From assembly GCF_000020365.1 (NCBI RefSeq), contig NC_012108.1, forward strand, positions 5,154,001 to 5,218,000: a stretch of DNA of 64,000 nt, given 5' to 3'. Of this stretch, positions 8,823 to 17,534 are shown piece by piece. The translations under genes and the position numbers were made by a program. The notes under the pieces were generated by a model that made no database searches, was not told the DNA's origin, and was given only the letters and a program-made list of their open reading frames with translations. How positions within the stretch are numbered: position 1 is the first letter of the stretch; every line of letters starts with the position of its first letter. This stretch comes from Desulforapulum autotrophicum HRM2 (GTDB lineage: Bacteria > Desulfobacterota > Desulfobacteria > Desulfobacterales > Desulfobacteraceae).

Positions 8823-9428
8823 CTATAGGTTGATCACCTTGTGTGCCAGCTGCATTGAGGTGACAATGTCGAGCATGTTGGTTGTCTCGCCCACCTTTTT
8901 TTGGTCAAGAATATCAAAATGGGTAAGACAGGTGCCACAGACAAGAATGTGAATGCCTTCGGCCTCAAGAGCCTGGATCTGTTCAAGAACAGGTGAGCCT
9001 TCGATGGTGAATTTGACGCCTGAGTTGACAAACACCAGCCGCCATAAATCTTCACCCATCTCCCTGAGGGTTAAAAGAAAGCTTAGCATAAGTTTTTCAC
9101 CAAGAACATCGTCTCCCCTGCCAATGGTCTGGGAGGCGATCATCACCATGATTTTCGGATGATCGGTCTGATCCACGGCCGGACTTTCCGGTTTTGCTGC
9201 CGGCAGATAATCACCCGACCGTGTCCCTTCGATCACCGAGGTTCTGCCGTCGGAATCAACGGAAACTTCAAACCCGCTGTGGGTCAGGAACCGGCTTACA
9301 TTTTCTGCGGCAGCATCATTGTCCACCGTCACCGAAATCTGTTCAGGATTTTGGGATTCAACGGCCTCTTTTGTCTTTAACACGGGTCCCGGGCAGGCAA
9401 GGCCTTGTCCGTCTATCTTTATCTTCAT
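8823..9428 (-). CDS. yedF: YedF-type sulfur/selenium-transfer protein (TusA + DsrE-like)
   Basis: The start is set at ATG 9428, preceded by GAGGAAAT; this gives 201 residues beginning MKIKIDGQGLACPGPV. An upstream extension to 9575 is open but lacks family similarity. Residues 1-70 are a TusA/SirA domain with the conserved Cys in GLACPGPVLKTKEAV. Residues about 110-200 are a DsrE-like domain with VCGTCLTHF. This two-domain architecture matches the family often annotated as selenium metabolism protein YedF. A selenocysteine rhodanese is encoded at 48621-48932, so the organism has a selenium pathway. The gene is convergent with the SPOR gene, 14 bp apart. Confidence 0.88.
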   Translation of the reverse strand: MKIKIDGQGLACPGPVLKTKEAVESQNPEQISVTVDNDAAAENVSRFLTHSGFEVSVDSDGRTSVIEGTRSGDYLPAAKPESPAVDQTDHPKIMVMIASQTIGRGDDVLGEKLMLSFLLTLREMGEDLWRLVFVNSGVKFTIEGSPVLEQIQALEAEGIHILVCGTCLTHFDILDQKKVGETTNMLDIVTSMQLAHKVINL

Positions 9429-9730
9429 CTCAATTTCCTCAAATGTACCTGACGGACAGAGTTCCACCCGCCTTTTTTTTATATTAAATATCCACCGGAG
9501 CATTTTAAACAGGAGCGTTTCATCGTTTATTGCGGCCATGGCCGACACCCTGCTCCGACCATGCCGAATAATCAAAAAAAGTAATCGTATTGGTGTTGTA
9601 ACTGTTTGTCAAAGTGAAAATTTCTATGGGATCGGACGATGCCATAGAAAATACAATTGAAATATATACCCAATAACCATCATGTCCTGCGGACACAACG
9701 AAGCACGAAACTCGACAGTAGTAGGTCGGT
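9429..9730. other. Intergenic stretch upstream of YedF
   Basis: About 300 bp with no supportable gene. The open frame extends upstream of the YedF start to 9575, but the start at 9428 fits the family better. No clear sigma-70 boxes were identified by eye. Confidence 0.5.
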
Positions 9731-9879
9731 GGGAACGGGTGTTGCCCTGAACGGATTAAATGGCAACGGTGGACACGAGGTCCAAGGAGTTGCCATTTCC
9801 CTCGGAGCAGGCCATGGACAACCTGCGAGGCTCGAAGAGATGCGCATGCATACATGAGTGAAGGGCAACACCCGTTTCC
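9731..9879 (+). ncRNA. Candidate structured RNA with a four-way junction
   Basis: The outer arms GGGAACGGGTGTTGCCCT (9731-9748) and AGGGCAACACCCGTTTCC (9862-9879) are complementary apart from one bulge. Between them are three further hairpins. Arm AAATGGCAAC (9758-9767) pairs with GTTGCCATTT (9789-9798), with a GGAC/GTCC helix inside. CCTCG plus GCAGG (9800-9811) pairs with CCTGC plus CGAGG (9822-9830). CTC (9831-9833) pairs with GAG (9856-9858), with ATGC/GCAT inside. Such nesting is unlikely by chance and suggests a structured RNA or part of a retroelement RNA, for example a group II intron fragment; I cannot assign a family. Strand is not determined; plus is arbitrary. Confidence 0.5.
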
Positions 9880-9907
9880 GCCGGCCGGTCGAAGCGAGTT
9901 TCTTATA

Positions 9908-9956
9908 AACCGGCACGGCCGGAGCGAGGGATGGCTCCGGCCTCAACGAATAATGA
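9908..9956. repeat. Dispersed palindromic repeat, copy 1
   Basis: ACCGGCACGGCCGGAGC followed by a short loop and GCTCCGGCC, then TCAACGAATAATGAAAA. The 9-bp arms GGCCGGAGC/GCTCCGGCC form a perfect hairpin. The same unit occurs twice at 33833-34017, and a decayed form at about 26371-26396. Confidence 0.75.
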
Positions 9957-9972
9957 AAATGGTATTATACCG

Positions 9973-10150
9973 CCCCGGCGGGCGATGGGACCGGCCCGGG
10001 ACCGTCGGCGGCTCTTTTGCCCTGCCGGTCTAAAGCGCAGGAACTGCGGGCTAAAAATCCTCAAACAGCCTGCGCTTCTTAACGACCGGCAGGGCCAAAA
10101 GGGCTCATCGCCTTTGGGTCCCAATGGGCCGGTCCCATCGCCCGCCGGGG
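9973..10150. repeat. 178-bp imperfect palindrome (giant hairpin)
   Basis: The outer 25 bp at 9973-9997 and 10126-10150 are exact reverse complements (outermost bases CCCCGGCGGGCGATGGGACC and GGTCCCATCGCCCGCCGGGG). Inner segments also pair with small bulges: GGCTCTTTTGCCCTGCCGGTC with GACCGGCAGGGCCAAAAGGG, and AAGCGCAGG with CCTGCGCTT. The loop is about 27 nt around 10050. A decayed half copy lies at 26399-26466. It may be a REP/BIME-like element or a structured transcript. Confidence 0.75.
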
Positions 10151-10255
10151 GCTCTGCTGTCGACAAGTTGAGACTGCATTTTCTTATAAAAAACGCAATG
10201 AAGCATACGGCTTAAGAGACAAGGCAAGTGGGAGATGTTTTTCTGATTAGGCGCC

Positions 10256-10993
10256 TTAAACCCGATTTCTGAATTGTTTGTATAGGAGGATTGCCCCCCA
10301 TGTAAAAGACAACACAAAAATTATTGTTCCCAGGGTGACGCTTGACTTTGCTATTAAATGGTCATGGCTTAACAATCCAGATTCCGTGAGCAGATATTCC
10401 CAGTCATGAAATCCATAGGGAGATGAATGTCCTGTATTTCCACCAACCAAAGGCAGATTCAATGACCTGGCATCGTTAATATAGGGGGCTATATCGAAAA
10501 AATTCTGGCCAAACCACCATAGGGTTACACAAGCGCCAAAAGTGTCCCTTGTTTTTAAAAGCAGAACAAACGAACAGATCAACGGCATAATAAACTGCCC
10601 CATTGTCCCCCCGAAAGAGGCAATGAACGGCCCAAAAGGACGAAAAAAAATATGCCCGGCCTCATGGAAAGGCAAGTTAACAAGATGCATGTAGGATTCA
10701 CCCGCGTAATTGCTTTCAATTGAAGAGGTGATAAACCGAAATCCCCAAAGAACAATTCCAATCAAAAGAACGAGCCTGGCGTAAAAAACGAATATGCTTT
10801 CATCTGCTTTGACGTAAAACAGCAAATTGCCCAATGAACAAAAAGAAGGATGTTCTTTTGTCGACAAACACGTTGACTTAATGGCATCCCTCGAACTCAG
10901 CCAAGAGTTATATTTAGCAAAAACAATACCGCAATTTTCACACTCGGTATTCTCTTGTTTTTGTTCATGATTACATTTGGGACAATATCCCAT
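10256..10993 (-). CDS. Zinc-ribbon integral membrane protein with HEAGH motif
   Basis: A 245-residue protein with an N-terminal zinc ribbon (CPKCNHEQ ... CENCGIVFAKY, residues 4-28) and then four to six hydrophobic segments. The second half of the first membrane region holds HEAGH (about residues 109-113), the HExxH zinc-metalloprotease signature, followed by a glycine-rich stretch FGGTMGQF. This pattern recalls site-2-protease (M50)-like membrane peptidases, but I cannot place it in a named family. The ribosome-binding site is weak (GGGATG). No operon partner is apparent. Confidence 0.75.
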   Translation of the reverse strand: MGYCPKCNHEQKQENTECENCGIVFAKYNSWLSSRDAIKSTCLSTKEHPSFCSLGNLLFYVKADESIFVFYARLVLLIGIVLWGFRFITSSIESNYAGESYMHLVNLPFHEAGHIFFRPFGPFIASFGGTMGQFIMPLICSFVLLLKTRDTFGACVTLWWFGQNFFDIAPYINDARSLNLPLVGGNTGHSSPYGFHDWEYLLTESGLLSHDHLIAKSSVTLGTIIFVLSFTWGAILLYKQFRNRV

Positions 10994-11143
10994 TTGATTT
11001 TCATCCCAGATCTTGCACGTATAAACCTCTGTTTTTATTCCACAGACCTGGATATAGTGGCATAACCGGCTAAAGTCAAATAAAAATCAAAATACTGAAG
11101 ATTGATCTTGCCGGATGCCCCTCATTTGGAATAATGTAACTAC

Positions 11144-11950
11144 ATGGGTTATATATTTGATTCCAACGATGCACGTTTTTATGATGCCTGGTTTGACAAG
11201 GCATGCAGAGGCCATGCCTTTAATCTTGAAATGGACCTGCTCTTGAGGATGCTGGCACCCCATGAATGCGACAGGATCCTTGACATCGGCTGCGGAACGG
11301 GCAGAAGCCTGGAACCGCTTCTCAGCAAAGGGCTTCACCTCACCGGGGTGGACCCCTCCACCCCCATGCTCGACATTGCCAGGGGAAGACTCGGTGAAAA
11401 GGTGGATCTTCACCAGGGATCTGCCGAGGCCCTCCCCTTTGAAGACAACGCCTTTGATCATGCCATTCTCTTTACCAGTCTTGAATTTACAGAAAGACCG
11501 GCCAAAGCCGTTGAAGAGGCGTGCCGGGTGGCCAGAAAGTCCGTCATCATAGGTGTTTTCAACAGCCATGCGCCCCTGAACCTCCTGCGCCGGATTAAAA
11601 ATATCTTTGTGTCCACCCCCTTTTCCCAGGCCCATTATTTCAGCATATGGGAGCTTAAAAAAATTCTCTATGCCATTCTCGGAGATGTGCCCCTCACCTG
11701 GCGAACTACCCTGCAATTTCCATGGTGCTCAGGCCCCTTGGCAGGTTTTATCGAACAGCAGGCCCTGGTGGAGCGGTCCCCCCTTGGCACCATGATTATC
11801 ATGAAAATCAAACCCGTACCAAAATTCAGGATCCGGCCCCTGTGGCTGAGGGTCAAGCTGGCAAGGAACTATGACCCGGTGTCAGGGTTTGCACGCATCA
11901 TCCACAAGGAACACAAAAATGGAGACTCTTGTTTACGAAAAGCTGGATAA
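11144..11950 (+). CDS. Class I SAM-dependent methyltransferase
   Basis: A 268-residue methyltransferase with motif I ILDIGCGTGRSLEPLL (about residues 44-59), the acidic strand end GVDPS, motif II region EALPFEDNAFDHAILF, and post-motif VARKSVIIGVF. The substrate cannot be named. Its last 32 bp overlap the start of the AmrS gene in another frame, so the two are probably co-transcribed. No good ribosome-binding site precedes ATG 11144. Confidence 0.85.
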   Translation: MGYIFDSNDARFYDAWFDKACRGHAFNLEMDLLLRMLAPHECDRILDIGCGTGRSLEPLLSKGLHLTGVDPSTPMLDIARGRLGEKVDLHQGSAEALPFEDNAFDHAILFTSLEFTERPAKAVEEACRVARKSVIIGVFNSHAPLNLLRRIKNIFVSTPFSQAHYFSIWELKKILYAILGDVPLTWRTTLQFPWCSGPLAGFIEQQALVERSPLGTMIIMKIKPVPKFRIRPLWLRVKLARNYDPVSGFARIIHKEHKNGDSCLRKAG

Positions 11951-12929
11951 TAAAAGGGTTCGCTGCGGCATCTGCAACCATTTCTGCACCATTGACGAGG
12001 GACGACGGGGCCTCTGCAACGTCCGGGAGAACCAGGGGGGAAGACTCATCAGCCTGGTCCATGGAAGGCTCATTGCCAGGGGGGTTGATCCCGTTGAAAA
12101 AAAGCCCATATTTCACCTCATGCCAGGCTCCCTTGCCTATTCTGTTGCAACGGTCGGATGCAACTTTCGGTGCAGCTTTTGCCAGAATGCCGACATTGCC
12201 CAGATGCCAACGGACCAGAACGGCCTGATCCAGGGCGTTAAAGTCTCACCAGAACAGATTGTTGATGCAGCCATAGAAAACGGCTGCGCAAGCATTGCCT
12301 ACACCTACACCGAGCCTGCCGTGTTCATCGAAACGGTCCTTGAGACAGCGAAAATTGCCGCGGGCAGGGAAATCTTCAACATCCTTGTCACCAACGGCTA
12401 CATGAGCCGGGAGGTGATCAATTTGGTGGCCCCATATATTGATGCGGCCAATGTGGATTTAAAAGCCTTTAACGACGATTTCTACCGAAAATATTGCAAG
12501 GCCAGGATTGAACCGGTCAAGGAGAACCTCAAGCTCATGAAATCCCTGGGCATCCTTGTGGAGGTGACCACCCTGCTCATCCCCGGCCTCAACGACGACC
12601 CGGATCAGCTTGCAGCCATGGCCGCGTTTATTGCCAACGAACTGGGTGTGGAAACCCCCTGGCATGTGTCAAGGTTCCACCCCTGCTACAGAATGACCGA
12701 CCGTGACCCCACACCGGTCTCGTCCCTTAAAAGGGCTGTCTCAGCAGGAAAAACTGCCGGACTCAGATATGTATACACGGGCAACGTGCCCGGCATTGAA
12801 GGTGAAAACACCCTTTGCCATAACTGCGGCAGAGTTCTGGTAAAACGTATGGGTTATGGGGTATCCAGCGCCATCACCGCCGACAGCAGATGTCCGGATT
12901 GTAATTCCCATGTTTATGGTTTATATTAA
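11919..12929 (+). CDS. amrS: AmmeMemoRadiSam system radical SAM enzyme AmrS
   Basis: A 336-residue radical SAM protein of the pyruvate-formate-lyase-activase-like AmrS family. The N-terminal Cys cluster is CGICNHFC with GLCNVRENQGG. The radical SAM motif is CNFRCSFC (about residues 82-89), followed by YTYTEPAVF. A C-terminal CHNCG...CPDC zinc-ribbon-like pair is present. ATG 11919, with AAGGA upstream, is the chosen start. Partner genes AmrA/AmrB are not in the window. The reaction of this system is not established. Confidence 0.88.
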   Translation: METLVYEKLDNKRVRCGICNHFCTIDEGRRGLCNVRENQGGRLISLVHGRLIARGVDPVEKKPIFHLMPGSLAYSVATVGCNFRCSFCQNADIAQMPTDQNGLIQGVKVSPEQIVDAAIENGCASIAYTYTEPAVFIETVLETAKIAAGREIFNILVTNGYMSREVINLVAPYIDAANVDLKAFNDDFYRKYCKARIEPVKENLKLMKSLGILVEVTTLLIPGLNDDPDQLAAMAAFIANELGVETPWHVSRFHPCYRMTDRDPTPVSSLKRAVSAGKTAGLRYVYTGNVPGIEGENTLCHNCGRVLVKRMGYGVSSAITADSRCPDCNSHVYGLY

Positions 12930-12994
12930 GGGTTTTAATTGTGCAGGGATATAATACCCTTGGACGGATAACAGACCAGGAGAGTTACGACCCG

Positions 12995-13864
12995 ATGAAG
13001 TCAGCATTTAAGGATCAAATCCTTATTTTTGGACGAATGATCAAGTTTTCCCACACCATTTTTGCCCTTCCCTTTGCCCTTTCGGCTGTTGTTATGGCCT
13101 GGAAGGGAATTAAACCCGATGTTTCAGTGCTCCTATGGATCATTGTGGCCATGGTGGGGGCACGTTCAGCCGCCATGGGATTCAACCGGATCATTGACGC
13201 CCCCATGGATCTGAAAAACCCCAGAACGGCCAACAGGGAAATCCCTGCCGGCATTTTAACCCAGAAACAGGCTACCCTGTTTGTCGGAGCAGCATCCCTA
13301 TTATTTATTTTTGCGGCAGCAATGCTCGGTCCCCTCTGCTTCGGGCTTTCATTTCCCGTTCTCCTGCTGCTGCTTTTTTACTCGTATACCAAGCGGTTCA
13401 CAGCATACTGCCACATCTATCTCGGGTTCGCCATCTCCCTTGCCCCCCTGGGGGCGTGGATTGCCGTAACAGGTGGGATTTCCATCCCCATCGTCTTTCT
13501 GACCCTGGCCCTGATGACCTATATTGCAGGCTTTGATATCCTATACGCCTGCCAGGATATGGATTTTGACACCCAGAGCGGACTTTACTCGCTTCCGTCG
13601 GCCATTGGCCCCAGGAACGCCATGGCCCTCTCACTACTCCTCCACGGGTTCACCCTTGTACTTTTATTTGCCATGTATCTGTCGTTTGACATGCATCCTG
13701 TTTTTCTGATCTTCCTCGGGATAATCGCATTGCTCCTTGCGGCCGAACACCGCCTGGTCAAGCCGGACAATCTCAAACACATCAACATCGCCTTTTTTCA
13801 CATGAACAGCCTTGTCTCCATCACTCTTCTTGCCGGTGTTCTCATCGAGGCCCTGGTCGGATGA
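12995..13864 (+). CDS. ubiA: UbiA-family 4-hydroxybenzoate polyprenyltransferase
   Basis: A 289-residue polytopic prenyltransferase. The first Asp-rich motif is NRIIDAPMDLKN, the second is CQDMDFDTQSG, and about eight hydrophobic helices are visible. ATG 12995, following AGGAG, is preferred over ATG 12941. It overlaps ubiX by 4 bp (ATGA). In anaerobes making menaquinone by the futalosine route, a UbiA/UbiX pair (MqnP type) prenylates and decarboxylates the naphthoate precursor. That assignment is inferred from the pairing; no other mqn gene is visible. Confidence 0.88.
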   Translation: MKSAFKDQILIFGRMIKFSHTIFALPFALSAVVMAWKGIKPDVSVLLWIIVAMVGARSAAMGFNRIIDAPMDLKNPRTANREIPAGILTQKQATLFVGAASLLFIFAAAMLGPLCFGLSFPVLLLLLFYSYTKRFTAYCHIYLGFAISLAPLGAWIAVTGGISIPIVFLTLALMTYIAGFDILYACQDMDFDTQSGLYSLPSAIGPRNAMALSLLLHGFTLVLLFAMYLSFDMHPVFLIFLGIIALLLAAEHRLVKPDNLKHINIAFFHMNSLVSITLLAGVLIEALVG

Positions 13865-14469
13865 AGCCCACCTACGTGGTTGCCATTTCCGGTGCATCCG
13901 GCGTAATCTACGGCGTCCGACTCCTCAAGGCCCTGGTTCAAACCCCCTGCCGGGTAATTCTCATGGTTTCCCAGGGCGGTTTCAGGGTTCTTGCTCATGA
14001 AATGGGCTTTACCCCGGAAAAAGATTTACAGCAATTTCTGGTGAACCAGGGGGTGGTCTGCCACAGTCAGAGCGCCATTGAGATCTTTTGCGAAACCGAT
14101 TATGCCGTCTCTCCTGCCAGCGGTTCGTTTGTCCATTCAGGCATGGTCATTGTTCCCTGTTCCATGAAGAGCCTTGCAGCCATTGCCACAGGATATGCCG
14201 ATAACCTCATCTCACGGTCGGCGGATGTCTGCCTCAAGGAACGACGCCCGTTGATCCTGGTACCAAGGGAGACCCCATTAAGCCTGATTCACCTTGAAAA
14301 CATGACCCGGGCCTGCCGGGCCGGCGCCACCATTCTGCCCCCCTCACCATCTTTTTATGCCGCTCCCGCAACGGTGGAGGCCCTTGTGGATACCATTACG
14401 GCAAGGATCCTTGACCATCTCAATGTACGGCACGACCTTGTTCCCAGGTGGTGCCACGGGACAACATAA
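13861..14469 (+). CDS. ubiX: Flavin prenyltransferase UbiX
   Basis: A 202-residue flavoprotein that makes prenylated FMN for UbiD-type decarboxylases. It shows the opening GASGVIYGVRLLKAL, the VPCSMKSLAAIATGYADNLI segment, and the RRPLILVPRETPLS and HLENM motifs of the family. ATG overlaps the ubiA stop (ATGA), and the stop overlaps the next start (TAATG), so ubiA, ubiX and the nucleotidyltransferase gene form one coupled operon. The cognate UbiD is not in the window. Confidence 0.93.
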   Translation: MKPTYVVAISGASGVIYGVRLLKALVQTPCRVILMVSQGGFRVLAHEMGFTPEKDLQQFLVNQGVVCHSQSAIEIFCETDYAVSPASGSFVHSGMVIVPCSMKSLAAIATGYADNLISRSADVCLKERRPLILVPRETPLSLIHLENMTRACRAGATILPPSPSFYAAPATVEALVDTITARILDHLNVRHDLVPRWCHGTT

Positions 14470-15776
14470 TGGAAACTCACCTTCCCCGGGGAGTTCACAA
14501 AATCCTGACCCTGCTCCTTGAAAACCAATGCCGGGCCTTTATTGCGGGGGGCGCCGTGCGGGACATGGTTGCCGGTCTCCCACCGGCGGATTTTGACATT
14601 GTCACCGACGCCTCCCTTGAAACCATCAAACAAACCTTCAAAAACCAAAGGGTCAAAATCGTTGGCAAAAGTTTTCATGTCTGCCTGGTGAACGGCATAG
14701 AGGTGGCCTCCTTTAGAGGAGACCGAACCAAGTTTCCCCTTGCCGACCTTGAACAGAGGGATTTTACAATCAACAGCATGGCCTGGGACCCTGTAACCCG
14801 TCAGATCTTCGACCCGTTTTCAGGAGAACAGGACCTGAAACGCAAAATCATCCAATTCACCGGCAACGGGCCCTTGCGTATCCGGGAAGATCCCCTGCGC
14901 ATGGTCAGGGCCTGCCGGTTTGTCTCCCAGATCGGTGGCACCCTTGCCCCTGAAACCCTTGGGGACATCAAAACCCATGGCAGGCTGGTTGGGGCGAATG
15001 TGGCAAAAGAACGTATCCGCATGGAGATCCTCAAGGCCATGGCCCATGACCGGCCTTCACTGTTCTTTCGATCCCTCCAGGCCACAGGCCTGCTCATCCA
15101 AATATTTCCCTGCCTTGACAGGCTTGTGGATCTTGACGGGGGTCCCTTCCATGGGGAAACCGTATTTGAACATTCAATGATGGTCGGCGATGCCCTTTCC
15201 CCAAAACGGCCGTTACTGCGGCTGGCAGGTTTTCTCCACGATGCCGGCAAGTTTGATACGGCAGCGATCAAAGAGGGAAATCTCACCTTCCACGGCCATG
15301 AAAAAGCCCGGGATAAAATAGAGGCGGATCTTGTCAACCTGAAATTTTCAACCCGGGAGAGGCGATACATTCTGTCGATCATAGATGTTCACATGCGGCC
15401 CCTTACTGAAAAGACTACACCCCGGGCGGTACGGCGCATCCTGGCCCTTCTTGAGTCCCACGGTGTCTCCTACCAGGAATTCATGCGCATGCGGATTGCA
15501 GACAAGCGGTCCAACCTTGCAAAACAGCCTTACACCCTTGGAGAGATTCGCAATCGGGTTCAAAAGTTTAAAAACGAACTTGCCCCCAGAGGCATCCAGG
15601 CGTTTACACCGGCGGATCTCGCCATTGACGGCAACCGTATCATGGCACTTTTGAACCTTGATCCAGGGCCGGAGGTGGGACGAATCATGGGTGTGCTGTT
15701 TGAACGGGTCCTGGACGACCCCAACCTCAACACCCCGTCGGCCCTGGAAGCCCTGGTGCTGTCACTGGATCCATGA
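14469..15776 (+). CDS. CCA-adding / poly(A) polymerase-type tRNA nucleotidyltransferase with HD domain
   Basis: A 435-residue class II nucleotidyltransferase: head motif GGAVRDMVAG and catalytic DFDIVTDA (about residues 27-48), RRD-like FTINSMAWD, RNA-binding ERIRMEILKAM, and an HD domain with HSMMVGDAL...LAGFLHDAGK (about residues 235-262). It likely adds or repairs tRNA 3'-CCA; a poly(A) polymerase or A-adding role cannot be excluded. The start is ATG 14469, overlapping the ubiX stop by 1 bp. The last 55 codons have a homologous relic at 34441-34606, an internal genomic duplication. Confidence 0.9.
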   Translation: METHLPRGVHKILTLLLENQCRAFIAGGAVRDMVAGLPPADFDIVTDASLETIKQTFKNQRVKIVGKSFHVCLVNGIEVASFRGDRTKFPLADLEQRDFTINSMAWDPVTRQIFDPFSGEQDLKRKIIQFTGNGPLRIREDPLRMVRACRFVSQIGGTLAPETLGDIKTHGRLVGANVAKERIRMEILKAMAHDRPSLFFRSLQATGLLIQIFPCLDRLVDLDGGPFHGETVFEHSMMVGDALSPKRPLLRLAGFLHDAGKFDTAAIKEGNLTFHGHEKARDKIEADLVNLKFSTRERRYILSIIDVHMRPLTEKTTPRAVRRILALLESHGVSYQEFMRMRIADKRSNLAKQPYTLGEIRNRVQKFKNELAPRGIQAFTPADLAIDGNRIMALLNLDPGPEVGRIMGVLFERVLDDPNLNTPSALEALVLSLDP

Positions 15777-15905
15777 AAAAAGCCATGGATAAAACACCAA
15801 TAGACTATCATCAGCAAAGGCCGGATGTGATTTTTCTGGGGCTCCGTGAACCATTTTCATCGGCAGACTTCAATTCACCATGCAGAGATGGGGTCAAAAT
15901 AATAA

Positions 15906-15953
15906 AAAAGGGCGTGGTGTCGAAACTATTTTTTCGGCCTCACACCCTTTTTA
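15906..15953. terminator. Bidirectional intrinsic terminator
   Basis: AAAAAGGGCGTGG ... CACACCCTTTTT forms a hairpin with one mismatch, with A- and T-runs at the two ends. It lies between the convergent nucleotidyltransferase and BCCT transporter genes and could serve both. Confidence 0.75.
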
Positions 15954-15969
15954 ATTGTTAGATGAAAAT

Positions 15970-17514
15970 TTATTTATTCTTCAAATCTTTGCGAAATCCT
16001 TTTACAATCGAGAACATCATGGCAATCATAACGACTGTGAATGGCAGGGCACAGACAATGGATGCGGTCTGAAGCGCCTTAAGCCCACCTGTCTGCAGCA
16101 AAATGATGGCCAATGTACCCAGAACAAATCCCCAGACGATTTTCATACCGGCCTTGGGTTCCAGTTCACCCTTGGACATGAGCATGGCGACCAGGAAAGA
16201 TGCGGAGTCGGCAGAGGTAATCAAAAAGATGATCAGGCTGATAAAAATCATGATGGAGGCGAAATAACCCATGGGATAGGCGGACAGAAGAACAAAGATA
16301 CCCGATCCCATGTCGGCCTGGATGGCTTTCCACAACTCAACGGTACCCGCTCTTTCAGCAAGGATGGCAGCACCGCCAAAAATATCAAAGCAAACAAACA
16401 TGACAAAAGAAGGGATCAGTACAACCCAGAGGATAAATTCCCGGACGGTCCTGCCTTTGGAGATACGCGCAATAAAACCACCGACAAAAGGAACCCAGGC
16501 AATCCAGAATGCCCAATAAAAAACAGTCCACCATCCCAGCCATTTGCCTTCAAAAGCCTGGTTCATGGAATCTGTCCAGAAGGTCATGGTGACAAAATTG
16601 GACAGGTAGAGGCCCAGGGAATCGGGAAACAGATTCAGCAACTGCAGGGTGGGCCCGGCAAAGAAAATGAATGCAATAACCGCAAAGGCCAGCCACATGT
16701 TGATCAGACTCATGTATTTCAGGCCACGTTTCAGACCGGAAACCGAAGAAGCAATGTAAGCTATCATGAAAAGAATAAGTACGAAAACGGTAACACCCGG
16801 GGTCATCTCTATGCCGGTAATGTGGGTCAAGCCATATTTGATGGAAAGGATGCCCAGCCCCAGTGCAGTGCTGATACCAGCGATTGTGGCAAAAGCCGTG
16901 ACAAGGTTGGCAAGTTTACTCCAGATGCTGGTTTCGGTTTTATCACCCAGCAGGCCGTAAAGGGAGGTCGCAATGGTCATGGGCTGATCGTGCTTGAAGG
17001 AGAAATATGCGATTCCCAAACCACCGACGGCATAGAAGGACCAGGGATGAAACCCCCAGTGGAGATAGGAAATCTGGAGGGCAACAGGTACGGCGGCGGC
17101 AGTACCGGGTTCAGCCCCGTAGGGCGTCTGCATGTAATGATAAATGGGCTCTGCAATACCCCAGAAGATAAAGCCGAGGCCGATGCCGGCTGAAAAGAGC
17201 ATGGCCAGCCAGGCCATGGTTGAAAATTCGGGTTCATCCTCATCCTTACCCAGTTTCAAGTTGGCAAAGGGGCCCACAGCCATCCAGAAGGAAAAGATCA
17301 GGCAGGAAGCGGTGAACAGCATATAGTACCAGGTAAAATTGGTGGTAATAAACGACTGCATGGACTTGAGCACAGCGGCAAGTTTTTCAGGTGTTGCAAC
17401 GCCCAAGCCCACAATGATACCAAAAATCACCAGGGTAATCCAGAACAACTGGTGGTCAGTTTTTCCCAGAAATTTTTCCATAAAGCCTGTTTGATTGTTC
17501 GTTTGTGTAGCCAT
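15970..17514 (-). CDS. BCCT-family betaine/carnitine/choline-type transporter
   Basis: A 514-residue 12-helix secondary carrier for quaternary ammonium or sulfonium compounds. The BCCT signature GIGLGFIFWGIAEPIYHY is near residues 95-112 and SIWSKLANLVTAFATIAG near residue 190. Members import glycine betaine, choline, carnitine or DMSP. It lies 20 bp downstream of an MttB-family methyltransferase gene, and a sigma-54 promoter at 19075-19090 drives the pair. The carrier therefore most likely imports the methyltransferase substrate for catabolism rather than osmoprotection. The C-terminus lacks the long regulatory tail of osmosensing members. Confidence 0.92.
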   Translation of the reverse strand: MATQTNNQTGFMEKFLGKTDHQLFWITLVIFGIIVGLGVATPEKLAAVLKSMQSFITTNFTWYYMLFTASCLIFSFWMAVGPFANLKLGKDEDEPEFSTMAWLAMLFSAGIGLGFIFWGIAEPIYHYMQTPYGAEPGTAAAVPVALQISYLHWGFHPWSFYAVGGLGIAYFSFKHDQPMTIATSLYGLLGDKTETSIWSKLANLVTAFATIAGISTALGLGILSIKYGLTHITGIEMTPGVTVFVLILFMIAYIASSVSGLKRGLKYMSLINMWLAFAVIAFIFFAGPTLQLLNLFPDSLGLYLSNFVTMTFWTDSMNQAFEGKWLGWWTVFYWAFWIAWVPFVGGFIARISKGRTVREFILWVVLIPSFVMFVCFDIFGGAAILAERAGTVELWKAIQADMGSGIFVLLSAYPMGYFASIMIFISLIIFLITSADSASFLVAMLMSKGELEPKAGMKIVWGFVLGTLAIILLQTGGLKALQTASIVCALPFTVVMIAMMFSIVKGFRKDLKNK

Positions 17515-17534
17515 TTTGTTACTTTCCCTTTCTG

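Noticed and set aside
15773-15961. 62-residue frame after the nucleotidyltransferase gene, overlapping its stop (ATGA)
   Set aside because: It runs through the bidirectional terminator at 15906-15953 and shows no family features. The same ATG context is copied at the relic at 34605, so it is only duplicated flank.
15955-17193. Long 412-residue plus-strand frame opposite the BCCT transporter
   Set aside because: It is the mirror of a clear 12-helix transporter gene; composition (Gly/Lys/Asn/Gln-rich) is typical of an antisense artefact.
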